A DNA stretch of 64,000 nucleotides from Sunxiuqinia sp963974515 (GCF_963974515.1 NZ_CAXBDD010000001.1:62001-126000); one strand, 5' to 3'. Positions 18,560-25,950 are shown, counted from the stretch's first letter. The notes: generated by a model from the letters alone, not told the origin. Numbers and translations are program-made.

Positions 18560-19075
18560 ATGAAACCAAAACCATACATGAATCCCTATTTAGCCGGCAT
18601 CCTGCTGGGGCTGGTTTTACTGCTAACCATCTACATCACTGGGCGCGGACTGGGTGCCAGTGGCGGTGTCAAAAGCGTGGTGCTGGAAATGGTTTCGGAC
18701 CTGGCTCCGGAACATACAGCGAACACTGCTTACCTGAAAAATTATGCTGAAACACATCCAGGCGGCCCGCTGAAAGACTGGCTGTTTTTCGAGATTGTTG
18801 GCGTGCTGATTGGAGCTTTCCTCTCGGGGGTGATCAGCAACCGGATGGGCTTAAAGCTGGAGCGCGGCCCAAGAATTACCAACAAAACGCGAATTGTCGC
18901 AGCCATCATCGGTGGATTTCTGTTCGGTCTGGGTTCGCAGCTGGGACGAGGCTGTACCAGTGGCTCAGCACTAAGTGGCATGGCAGTTATGTCATTTGGC
19001 GGAATCATCACCATGCTGGCCATTTTCGGAAGCGGCTACTTTTTTGCCTATTTCTTCCGAAAATTGTGGCTTTAA
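18560..19075 (+). CDS. YeeE/YedE-type transporter, first half
   Basis: A 171-residue membrane protein of the YeeE/YedE (TsuA) family, which takes up thiosulfate or related sulfur species. About four helices are seen. The diagnostic motif GLGSQLGRGCTSGSALSG carries Cys132, the type of residue that relays thiosulfate through hydrogen bonds in the full-length transporter. The protein is half the size of fused YeeE proteins and is complemented by the next gene, which carries the other Cys motif. The spacing to the preceding gene is one base. Confidence 0.88.
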   Translation: MKPKPYMNPYLAGILLGLVLLLTIYITGRGLGASGGVKSVVLEMVSDLAPEHTANTAYLKNYAETHPGGPLKDWLFFEIVGVLIGAFLSGVISNRMGLKLERGPRITNKTRIVAAIIGGFLFGLGSQLGRGCTSGSALSGMAVMSFGGIITMLAIFGSGYFFAYFFRKLWL

Positions 19076-19117
19076 TTTTTCCTTCAATTATTCAGAAATT
19101 TAATCAATCCATCGGTT

Positions 19118-20314
19118 ATGGGACCATTAGTACCTTATATTATTAGCAACGAATTTAACCTGGTGATTGCCCTGCTTGTCGGCATCGGGTTTGGCTTTGT
19201 GCTGGAACAGGCCGGCTTTTCTTCAACCAAAAAACTGGCTGGATTATTCTACGGCTACGACTTTACGGTGTTGAAAGTGTTTTTCACAGCTGGCGTCACT
19301 GCCATGATTGGCGTGTTGCTTTTCGGACACTGGGGAATACTCGATTTGAGCTTAATATACATCAACCCAACATTTCTGTGGTCCGCTCTAATTGGTGGTG
19401 CCATCATGGGACTGGGCTTCATCATTGGCGGTTTTTGCCCCGGAACAAGTATTTGCGCGGCGGCCATTGGGAAACTCGATGCCATTGCTTTTGTATTTGG
19501 CTCGGCCCTCGGAGTCTTTGCTTTTGCTGAAAGCTACCCTTTTTGGGAAAACATCTATCTGGCTGAAAATTGGGGTCCGGTACTAATTAGTGAACAATTG
19601 GGCATGTCGAAAACCGTCTTTGCTATAGCGCTTACCGCGATAGCTATTTTGGCGTTTTATCTCACCCACTTAATTGAAAACAAAGTGACCAAGCGACAAA
19701 CCGAAGTAACTACAAAGAGGCGAAACGTTTATGCGATTGCCGGTGCGCTGGCTTTTGTGTTGATCGCCCTGGTCGCTTTTTCTCCTTCTAAAGAAGCGAT
19801 TATTGAAACACGGATCAGTTCGACGAAAAGACATCAGGAATATCCTTTCAAGGAAGTTACCTCTGATCAACTGGCGTTCGAAATTGCCCACAATTTTCAC
19901 CGGATCAATGTGATCGATGTCCGATCGCCCGAAGCATTCGAAAGCTACCATTTGCCGCTGGCAATCAACATTCCGTTGGAAGAAATTGACGACCGGAAAT
20001 GGGAAAAGATTTTTAAACAGAAAATTAAGACCAATTATTTTTATGCCGACCACGACAGCATAGCCAAAAAGGCCTATTTGCTATCGAACTATGCCGGCAA
20101 ATCGGCCAATTACTTACTGAAGGAATCTTCATCCGACTTCAGAAACTTGTATTCGAACATCGAAACGCCGGTGCCCAACGCATCCAAAGAGGTGATTAAT
20201 ACCTACAATTACCGGCAAAAGCTGGCGAATGACCTGGAGAAACTGGTTGAAGCCATGAGCAACATGAATAAGCCCGTACCGGTACAAACCGCAGCGATCA
20301 AAGGCGGGTGCTAA
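19118..20314 (+). CDS. YeeE/YedE-type transporter second half fused to degenerate rhodanese domain
   Basis: A 398-residue fusion. Residues 1-190 are a YeeE/DUF6691-like half transporter with about five helices and the motif IIGGFCPGTSICAAAIGKLD (Cys107 and Cys113). A further helix (about 205-222) leads to a C-terminal rhodanese-like domain (about 245-335: INVIDVRSPEAFESYHLPLA, NIPLEEI). The loop that should carry the catalytic Cys reads NYFYADHDSIAKKA and has no cysteine, so classic sulfurtransferase activity is unlikely. The chain ends in KGGC, which places one Cys at the very C terminus. It completes the operon and is followed by a terminator. Transfer or sensing of sulfane sulfur at the transporter exit is a reasonable but unproven role. 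Confidence 0.87.
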   Translation: MGPLVPYIISNEFNLVIALLVGIGFGFVLEQAGFSSTKKLAGLFYGYDFTVLKVFFTAGVTAMIGVLLFGHWGILDLSLIYINPTFLWSALIGGAIMGLGFIIGGFCPGTSICAAAIGKLDAIAFVFGSALGVFAFAESYPFWENIYLAENWGPVLISEQLGMSKTVFAIALTAIAILAFYLTHLIENKVTKRQTEVTTKRRNVYAIAGALAFVLIALVAFSPSKEAIIETRISSTKRHQEYPFKEVTSDQLAFEIAHNFHRINVIDVRSPEAFESYHLPLAINIPLEEIDDRKWEKIFKQKIKTNYFYADHDSIAKKAYLLSNYAGKSANYLLKESSSDFRNLYSNIETPVPNASKEVINTYNYRQKLANDLEKLVEAMSNMNKPVPVQTAAIKGGC

Positions 20315-20362
20315 AATAATTTCTGGTGTTCTATTTGAAAAAAATCAGGAACACACAAATAT

Positions 20363-20404
20363 AACAAGAACAGCTGGCCTACTCGTCGGCTGTTCTTGTT
20401 TCTG
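20363..20404 (+). terminator. terminator of the octaheme cytochrome operon
   Basis: A perfect 12-base stem (20363-20374 with 20389-20400) reading AACAAGAACAGC and its complement, with a 14-base loop, ends in TTCTTGTTTCTG. It lies 48 bases after the rhodanese-fusion stop and just before the convergent DUF486 gene, and may work in both directions. Confidence 0.8.
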
Positions 20405-20435
20405 CTCGGTTTGTCAAAATCAAATCAACCCACGG

Positions 20436-20804
20436 TTACTTCTTAAAAATAAAATAGACTGCAAGGACCAGGAATACAAAACCAATCAGGTGGTTCCACC
20501 TGAAAGTTTCATTCCGGAACACCACCACGGCGAACACTGAAAAAACCAGCAGGGTAATCACCTCCTGGATCACTTTCAACTGGATGAGTGAAAACGGGCC
20601 GCCATGATCTCGAAACCCAATTCGGTTGGCAGGTACTTGAAAAGCGTATTCGAACAAAGCAATTCCCCAACTAATCAATACAATAGACAACAAACCCCAT
20701 CTATTGAACCACTTCATCTCGCCAAACTTCAGGTGACCATACCAGGCAAAGGTCATGAAGGTATTTGACAAAATCAATAAACCAATGGTAAGCAATGCTT
20801 TCAT
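20436..20804 (-). CDS. DUF486 (DMT-like) small membrane protein
   Basis: A 122-residue protein with four predicted membrane helices, matching the DUF486 family, which is distantly related to small drug/metabolite transporters. Recognisable parts are TFMTFAWYGHLKF, ISWGIALFEYAFQVPANRIG and PFSLIQLKVIQEVITLLVF. The ATG at 20804 is preferred to the TTG at 20813. The biochemical role is unknown. It is convergent to the sulfur operon and monocistronic. Confidence 0.88.
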   Translation of the reverse strand: MKALLTIGLLILSNTFMTFAWYGHLKFGEMKWFNRWGLLSIVLISWGIALFEYAFQVPANRIGFRDHGGPFSLIQLKVIQEVITLLVFSVFAVVVFRNETFRWNHLIGFVFLVLAVYFIFKK

Positions 20805-20968
20805 GTTTTCCAATCTGGGTTAAGAAATACTGAGACGAAAAAGCGCAGCAAATCTATGAAAATCCAACCCACAAAATTCACTTGGATAAGAATTAATCAT
20901 CCAGAAAACAAAATAAAAAAACCGTTACTTTTTCGACCAGGCACGTCTTAATAAAAAGCGAACAAATT

Positions 20969-21067
20969 ATGGCAAAAGTTGAAAATTCACAAAAAGCAGG
21001 AAATATCATCGCCTTTGGAGTCGCCATCGTGCTAATCCTTATGCTGACCCTGATTTACCTCTTGTAA
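20969..21067 (+). CDS. 32-residue single-helix membrane peptide
   Basis: A short open frame, ATG to TAA, encoding a 32-residue peptide. It has a polar N-terminal part (MAKVENSQKAGN) followed by one continuous hydrophobic helix (IIAFGVAIVLILMLTLIYLL) that runs to the C terminus. This looks like a small membrane protein, similar in style to accessory subunits such as CydX or CcoQ-type peptides, but no family is recognised. It has its own space between the divergent DUF486 gene and a downstream terminator, which supports it being a real transcription unit. Confidence 0.5.
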   Translation: MAKVENSQKAGNIIAFGVAIVLILMLTLIYLL

Positions 21068-21110
21068 AGGAACTTGAACAGGTATCTGCCAAAGTTTTCA
21101 TGCAAACGAC

Positions 21111-21147
21111 AAAAACCAGATCTGCTAACGCCGATGCTGGTTTTTTT
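21111..21147. terminator. terminator after the 32-residue ORF
   Basis: AAAACCAG (21112-21119) pairs with CTGGTTTT (21137-21144) and is followed by further T. The mirror-image A run on the left means it can also end the minus-strand gene that stops at 21151. Confidence 0.65.
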
Positions 21148-21150
21148 ATT

Positions 21151-21924
21151 CTAGAACCGGAAAGCTACGAACGGCTTTTCGGGTAATGCCCGGAAAATCG
21201 TTTTGGCATCGCGATCAGTTAGCACCAAGGTTATTTCGGGATAATAATCAGGCAATTTCAAAGCTGAAGCTTGCTTGATGGTTCTCGCAATTTTTTTCAA
21301 ATCCTGAGAGATCCAAAATAGCTCACGATGCCAGTTTCTGTCAGGAAAATCCGTCCCAATCCCTTCAATATTGATCCGCACACCATTGTCCAACCAGCTG
21401 ATCCAATGGACTGCTTCCATAATTTTAATGGTATCGGGAGATTCGCTCAATATTTGCGCATTGATGTTCGTGATCTTTTTAATTGTTACCGGCCCCTTCC
21501 CAATTGTTGAAAAAGTGGAATCGACCTGAGTTTGGGTGGCAAACAAATGGTGATAGGTTCCGGGGCTTAATACGTCAAAAAACCTGTCGTATTCAAAATC
21601 AATTAGCTTGATTTGAGTCAGAACAACCCCTTTCATCTCGAGTTGCAAAAGGCTGTCTTTCAAATGAACCGACAGGTAGATAGAATCCGATTTCGACAGA
21701 ATTAGTCTGGTTTCCAGCCAATTTTTCTCCCTGAACAACTCCATGTAGGCTGAATCAACCAACAAGGGATCAAAATTCAACAATTGCGCATCGGATTGTT
21801 CGTTCAATAGTTTCATTTTTTGCCTGACTCCTGCAACCGAAAACACCGCATAGGTTAGCATGCCAACCATCGACAAAAAGGCAACAACCAAGGCCAGAAG
21901 ACGTATAATAACCCACTTTCTCAT
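21151..21924 (-). CDS. hypothetical membrane-anchored envelope protein
   Basis: A 257-residue protein with an N-terminal membrane anchor (WVIIRLLALVVAFLSMVGML) and a predicted extracytoplasmic domain of about 220 residues with no recognised family. Hydrophobic and polar residues alternate in beta-strand style in the C-terminal half (for example GVRINIEGIGTDF and EITLVLTDRDAKTIF). The open frame reaches 22014, but that would overlap the L,D-transpeptidase gene by 65 bases. The ATG at 21924 starts at the anchor and leaves a 25-base gap. As last gene of the transpeptidase cluster it may help with cell-wall remodelling, which is inference from position only. Confidence 0.7.
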   Translation of the reverse strand: MRKWVIIRLLALVVAFLSMVGMLTYAVFSVAGVRQKMKLLNEQSDAQLLNFDPLLVDSAYMELFREKNWLETRLILSKSDSIYLSVHLKDSLLQLEMKGVVLTQIKLIDFEYDRFFDVLSPGTYHHLFATQTQVDSTFSTIGKGPVTIKKITNINAQILSESPDTIKIMEAVHWISWLDNGVRINIEGIGTDFPDRNWHRELFWISQDLKKIARTIKQASALKLPDYYPEITLVLTDRDAKTIFRALPEKPFVAFRF

Positions 21925-21949
21925 TCGAAATGATATTCTCAGATTCAAT

Positions 21950-22678
21950 TCAATAAATAAATACTTTGGCACCTTGCGGAAGCGTTTGATAAACCATTTC
22001 CAAATCTTCATCATTCATGCGGACACAACCATGGGTTACAGGCAATCCTAAAAACCGTTTATACAGGGTCCCATGAATGAGATACCCGTCACCCAAATTC
22101 AAGGCGTAATCGCCCAAGACACCATATTCGAACCTGGAATGATGATCGACCGGAGGAACAGGCAAGCCCTCTTCCAAAAAAGCCCAGTCGGGTTTGCGCC
22201 AAACCGGATTGACCAACTTCCCTTTAACAGTGAAGACGCCTTTCGGAGTTTTAAATGTCCAGGAAGTTTGGTGATCCAACTCAAGTTTCACATAGCTTCC
22301 GGTAGAGCAAATCCCTTCTCTGATGAGCTGCCTACCCTGGTAGAGTGCAAATGTATTTTCGGTGGTATTGATCACCAGATAGCTTCCTCCCGGAGTCAAC
22401 CGTTTCAATTTTGAGTTCAGCCGATCAAGATCATCGATTATTTTTTGTAAGGATAGATTTCCTGCCTCCTCTGTATGCATACTCACCTGTTGCTTCTCAA
22501 AAGCCAACGAGCTGTTCATCATCCAGGGAACAACAAGAAAAAACCAGGAAACAATCAAGATGACCAATCCTACTGCTGCCGTCAAACCGAGTACCCAGCG
22601 AATGAATTTTCGCCGGATTGTATGTACCAGTTCATTTCCGTCAACATGCTGCTCTATACGAATCATTTTATAACCCAT
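21950..22678 (-). CDS. L,D-transpeptidase (YkuD family)
   Basis: A 242-residue murein L,D-transpeptidase with an N-terminal membrane anchor (FIRWVLGLTAAVGLVILIVS) and a C-terminal YkuD catalytic domain. The active-site signature HGTLYKRFLGLPVTHGCVRM contains the nucleophilic Cys and conserved His and Arg. The domain opens with YLVINTTENTFALYQGRQLI. Such enzymes make 3-3 crosslinks in peptidoglycan or attach proteins to it. The 22687 start would be a TTG, and the ATG at 22678 (or 22666) is better. It lies directly downstream of a second L,D-transpeptidase gene. Confidence 0.92.
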   Translation of the reverse strand: MGYKMIRIEQHVDGNELVHTIRRKFIRWVLGLTAAVGLVILIVSWFFLVVPWMMNSSLAFEKQQVSMHTEEAGNLSLQKIIDDLDRLNSKLKRLTPGGSYLVINTTENTFALYQGRQLIREGICSTGSYVKLELDHQTSWTFKTPKGVFTVKGKLVNPVWRKPDWAFLEEGLPVPPVDHHSRFEYGVLGDYALNLGDGYLIHGTLYKRFLGLPVTHGCVRMNDEDLEMVYQTLPQGAKVFIY

Positions 22679-22683
22679 TCTTT

Positions 22684-23796
22684 TCAATGATGAATTTCCT
22701 TCAGTGATTTCAGCGAGCCAACAATGATAACCGGGACTCCTACCTCAACCAGACGAAAAAGAACTTCCATATCCTGATCTTTCAGCGCAATACAGCCATC
22801 GGTCCAATTGACACCTTTACCGCCATGCCCATGAATTTCAATTAGCCCGCCAGGCAGGGCAAGCCGGGCCAGTGTTCCATTTCTCTTTTCCGCTTCAATT
22901 CGCCGCTTATCCTCGTCGTTTGGATAATTAATTAATAATGCCCGATGAAACCGGGTATGCTGATGATCCTTTTTCTGAATCACCCTGTAAACTCCTTCGG
23001 GTGTCGCTTTGTCTCCTTTTAGCCGCTTGTCTCCTATCCAGTTAATCCCAAGCTCGGCCTCAAACGTTTTAATTGCCTGACCGTTTCGATAGACCACACA
23101 GCGGTGAGCATACTTATCGACTAAAATCACCGTTTTTCCTCCACGAGATAAACTGATCGCCTTGCCGCCATTTTCTTTCCACTGTGGATAACTGGCAAAC
23201 CAACGACTCAGCAATTGTGCAGCATGTTTTCCGGAGCTCTCAATCAATTCCACTGCTTTCTCGTAACTCTTTCCGGCTTCGGTAATCCGACCGGCCTCAT
23301 ATGCGACTCTGCATTCGGCCAGTTTCATTTTACCTCGGTTATGTGCTTTCACCACTGCAGTTGGCAAAGGCATCTTTTTGTATACCTGTTCATACACGGC
23401 TATTTTCTGGTCCAGCGACATCATTCCCTGTATCAAAAGACCCTCGGTTTGTTTTTTTTGCTCAATGCCTCGACCGGAGGCCTCATTTGCTTTTTGAATG
23501 GCTTTGTCAACCTGCTCTTTTACCTTGCTATATTCCCGGTTCAAAAAAAAACGTTCATTTTGAGCAGCCCAGTTTATCATCGCTGAATCGTACCATTGTT
23601 GTGCTTCTTCGTACAACTTTGAAGCGTAAACATCGGCCTCTGAATTTTGAGCTTCAACCAGTTTCTCTCTGGCTGACTTAAGCTCAGCCAACGGCGGCTC
23701 GGGCACTTGCAAAACCAAGGCAACAGACAATAAAAGCAACACAACAATCATTGCCCCAAGCCCTATTTTTTTTATTTCGTTTTTCACCCTTATCAT
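22684..23796 (-). CDS. L,D-transpeptidase with N-terminal helical DUF4398-like module
   Basis: A 370-residue protein. An N-terminal anchor (GLGAMIVVLLLLSVALVLQV) is followed by a charged helical region (about 35-200) with the pattern SAREKLVEAQNSEADVY, similar to DUF4398 lipoproteins. A YkuD domain follows, opening at KTVILVDKYAHRCVVYRNGQ, with active site EIHGHGGKGVNWTDGCIALK. Here Asp-Gly-Cys replaces His-Gly-Cys, as in the WTDGC subgroup of the family. The helical module would give reach into the periplasm. The ATG at 23796 (MIRVKNEIKK) is chosen because the upstream in-frame codon adds only a non-conserved leader. The gene ends six bases before the next transpeptidase start. Confidence 0.88.
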   Translation of the reverse strand: MIRVKNEIKKIGLGAMIVVLLLLSVALVLQVPEPPLAELKSAREKLVEAQNSEADVYASKLYEEAQQWYDSAMINWAAQNERFFLNREYSKVKEQVDKAIQKANEASGRGIEQKKQTEGLLIQGMMSLDQKIAVYEQVYKKMPLPTAVVKAHNRGKMKLAECRVAYEAGRITEAGKSYEKAVELIESSGKHAAQLLSRWFASYPQWKENGGKAISLSRGGKTVILVDKYAHRCVVYRNGQAIKTFEAELGINWIGDKRLKGDKATPEGVYRVIQKKDHQHTRFHRALLINYPNDEDKRRIEAEKRNGTLARLALPGGLIEIHGHGGKGVNWTDGCIALKDQDMEVLFRLVEVGVPVIIVGSLKSLKEIHH

Positions 23797-23805
23797 CCGC
23801 TTTTT

Positions 23806-23836
23806 ATAAAAATCCCCGGAGAACAACCCCCAGGGA
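23806..23836 (-). terminator. intra-cluster terminator after the lipoprotein gene
   Basis: In the minus transcript UCCCUGG pairs with CCGGGGA (one G-U pair) and is followed by UUUUUAU. It sits between the lipoprotein gene and the downstream transpeptidase, so most transcripts would stop here and some read through. Confidence 0.6.
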
Positions 23837-23868
23837 CATTTATTGAATTATGCCTAATAAACCAGGCA

Positions 23869-24471
23869 CTATCTCTTTGATGCCAGACTGTATTTGGCAA
23901 TCACTTCGTTCAATTCGGTATTAATAGCCAGGGATTTTTCCCGGGCAGCTTTTGCTTTATCCAAAGCTGTCAGCAAATCATTGCTGGCAACCAAAGTTTC
24001 CACTTCCGCTACAGACGTTTCGATCAGGCTATTCTCGCTTCTAATGGCTTCCTGAGCAGCTACTCCTTCTTTTCCTTTTGGTGCTTGTGCTAGCAGTTCG
24101 GCGTTCTGTGCAAGAATTGAAGCTACTTCGGCTTGCACCGTTTCAATTTCCAGTTTAACTTCCTGCTTTCTTGATTCCGCTTTTTCTTGCGTTGCCGCAG
24201 CCATCCCGGTAATTTCTACCAATTGGTTTTTTTCGGTTCCGTAGCTGGCAAAAAGCTTACCCTTTTTAACTTCAACATGCTCCGTCACCGCACGCATCGA
24301 ATCTTGGAGTGCCACGAAATCGGCCGGCACATAAACATCAGCGCCAATAGCTTTGGCTTGCTCAATCGCAGCGTTAGCTGCTTCCAATTCTGATTGTGGA
24401 ACTTTTCCACAACCTGAAAATAAGACAGCCAAACTCACAGCTGTCAAGACCAAGGTGATTTTTGTTTTCAT
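23869..24471 (-). CDS. DUF4398-like helical envelope lipoprotein
   Basis: A 200-residue lipoprotein. The SPII signal LTAVSLAVLFSGC is followed by an almost fully helical, Ala/Glu/Lys-rich mature protein. The first helix pair (LEAANAAIEQAKAIGADVYV) has the DUF4398 look and matches the N-terminal module of the transpeptidase encoded next. Its size and composition recall abundant Lpp-like or OmpA-associated spacers of the cell envelope. A terminator directly after it suggests it is made in larger amounts than the downstream genes. The first 15 codons of the longer frame lack signal-peptide character, hence the ATG at 24471. Confidence 0.82.
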   Translation of the reverse strand: MKTKITLVLTAVSLAVLFSGCGKVPQSELEAANAAIEQAKAIGADVYVPADFVALQDSMRAVTEHVEVKKGKLFASYGTEKNQLVEITGMAAATQEKAESRKQEVKLEIETVQAEVASILAQNAELLAQAPKGKEGVAAQEAIRSENSLIETSVAEVETLVASNDLLTALDKAKAAREKSLAINTELNEVIAKYSLASKR

Positions 24472-24634
24472 TTTTAATTCACAATTTTTATATTTCAGTT
24501 TCAATTCCAATCCCATTCATTACTTTAGTTTCCGTTTTTCATGGTCGAGATTTACATTTAGACGAGGAAACAGGACAAAGTAACGCAAAGGCAGAAAAAT
24601 GTCAGAAAATTACAGTTAGCTAAAAGAACCAACA

Positions 24635-25207
24635 ATGTGGGAAGCAAATGTTAAACAATTGAAAGACGAAGAGATTATCGGCCTGATTCTAACGGAAGGC
24701 AAAAGCCAGCTATTTCAAGAACTATACAACCGTTACCACCGCAAGGTGTTCGAAAAATGCTACAGCTTCATCAAGGATCGAAATCAAGCCAATGATTTTG
24801 CCAACGACATTTTATCCAAAGCGTATGAAAAACTTCCGGGTTTTAAGGGCAACGCATCGTTTTCATCCTGGCTTTACGCCATCGCTTATAATTATTGTAT
24901 CGATTATCTGAGGCTGAAAAAGAAAATGCATTACCCAAATTGGAACAATCAGAATGAATTGCCCGACATCATTGATGAGTCGGAGACCGACCTGCAGGAA
25001 ATGACCTATGAAAACCTGATGAAAATACTGGAAATGATTCACCCCGAAGAAAAAGCATTGCTGCTGATGAAATATATGGATGGCTTGTCTGGAAAGCAAA
25101 TTGCCCAGACGTTGCGAATCAGCGAAGATGCAGTAAAAATGCGACTTAAACGAGCACGAACACGGGTTATTTATCTTTACAACGATCTATATCAAAAAGA
25201 AGTATAA
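24635..25207 (+). CDS. ECF-type RNA polymerase sigma factor
   Basis: A 190-residue sigma-70 family factor with regions 2 and 4 only. Region 2 runs from LFQELYNRYHRKVFEKCYSF through FANDILSKAYEKLPGFKG and FSSWLYAIAYNYCIDYLRLK. Region 4 has a helix-turn-helix in LMKYMDGLSGKQIAQTLRIS EDAVKMRLKRAR. No transmembrane anti-sigma factor follows, and the next gene is a small PepSY-like protein. It is divergent from the lipoprotein/transpeptidase cluster, which makes that cluster a plausible regulon member. Confidence 0.93.
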   Translation: MWEANVKQLKDEEIIGLILTEGKSQLFQELYNRYHRKVFEKCYSFIKDRNQANDFANDILSKAYEKLPGFKGNASFSSWLYAIAYNYCIDYLRLKKKMHYPNWNNQNELPDIIDESETDLQEMTYENLMKILEMIHPEEKALLLMKYMDGLSGKQIAQTLRISEDAVKMRLKRARTRVIYLYNDLYQKEV

Positions 25208-25277
25208 GCAACAAACGTCACTATTCGTAAAATTTTCGTCATAAGATCACGAATAGGTCGTCAAACCCATTAAAAAT

Positions 25278-25685
25278 ATGGACGCAAAAAATTTTCTTTC
25301 CAAAATATTAGCCGGAACAAAAGTGTCGGGCACTCCGAAAGCGGTAAAGCAAGCTTTTGCCAAAACATTTAACCGCCCGCTTAACACCGAATGGAATCAG
25401 ATCGGAGACGAGTGGGAAGCTATTTTCTATGTCGATGAGATGGAAAATATTGCACGGTTTCAATCTTCGGGCGAACTGCTAAGCCTAAAAACAAATCTGC
25501 CCCTGACACAGGCTCCCGACGACATCAAAAAGGCGATCCAAAATGTTGGAGAACTGATGAATGTGATCGTCATCAAGAGGAAGCAAACGCTGATGTACCA
25601 ACTCATTGTTCGCAATGAAAAGCTTGAACGTTTTTTTATGCTGTTAAATTCGGAGGGAGAAGTTCTTGAAAAAGAAAAGCTTTGA
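25278..25685 (+). CDS. PepSY-like small protein
   Basis: A 135-residue protein with the repeat pattern of the PepSY-like (BLIP-like) family: VKQAFAKTFNRPLNTEWNQI, WEAIFYVDEMENIARFQSSG, then DDIKKAIQNVGELMNVIVIK. Family members in Bacteroidota usually carry a signal peptide and sit in the periplasm. This one has none, so it is probably cytoplasmic. It follows the sigma factor gene by 70 bases on the same strand and could modulate it, but that is inference. Confidence 0.7.
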   Translation: MDAKNFLSKILAGTKVSGTPKAVKQAFAKTFNRPLNTEWNQIGDEWEAIFYVDEMENIARFQSSGELLSLKTNLPLTQAPDDIKKAIQNVGELMNVIVIKRKQTLMYQLIVRNEKLERFFMLLNSEGEVLEKEKL

Positions 25686-25725
25686 ATTTTTAGTCAAAAA
25701 AATTCACCTTAACTTCGACAAATGC

Positions 25726-25757
25726 TTGGATTGATCTGAAATAAAATATTATATTTG
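25726..25757 (+). promoter_or_regulatory. tRNA-His promoter
   Basis: TTGG (25726-25729) lies 20 bases before TATATTTG (25750-25757), matching the Bacteroidota promoter form. The tRNA begins about 29 bases after the -7 box. Confidence 0.65.
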
Positions 25758-25785
25758 CACCCGCTTGCAAGTAGCAATGCAACAT

Positions 25786-25860
25786 GGTGGTTGTAGCTCA
25801 GTTGGTTAGAGCACTGGATTGTGGTTCCAGGGGTCGTGGGTTCAAATCCCATCTTCCACC
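25786..25860 (+). tRNA. tRNA-His (GTG anticodon)
   Basis: A complete cloverleaf: D-arm GCTC/GAGC, anticodon arm CTGGA/TCCAG with loop TTGTGGT (GTG anticodon at 25821-25823), and T-arm with loop TTCAAAT. A G lies at position -1 (25786) opposite the C discriminator, the identity mark of tRNA-His. The acceptor stem pairs at G1-C72, U2-A71, G3-C70, G4-C69 and G7-C66, but positions 5-68 and 6-67 are U-U. No CCA is encoded, which fits the CCA-adding enzyme encoded at 42037-43449. Confidence 0.95.
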
Positions 25861-25870
25861 CGAGAAGATT

Positions 25871-25903
25871 AAAAGCTTCGTCAGAAATGATGGAGCTTTT
25901 TTT
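25871..25903 (+). terminator. tRNA-His terminator with GAAA loop
   Basis: A 13-base stem (25871-25883 with 25888-25900, two G-U pairs) is closed by a GAAA tetraloop and followed by T7. It starts ten bases after the mature tRNA end. Confidence 0.85.
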
Positions 25904-25950
25904 ATAGGCGAAACTCTGATCTCTTGTCTTTTTCTGAAATAGCTTGAGCG

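Noticed and set aside
22684..22687. ATGA stop-start overlap between the two L,D-transpeptidase genes
   Set aside because: The codon at 22687 is TTG. The ATG at 22678 is a better start and leaves no overlap.
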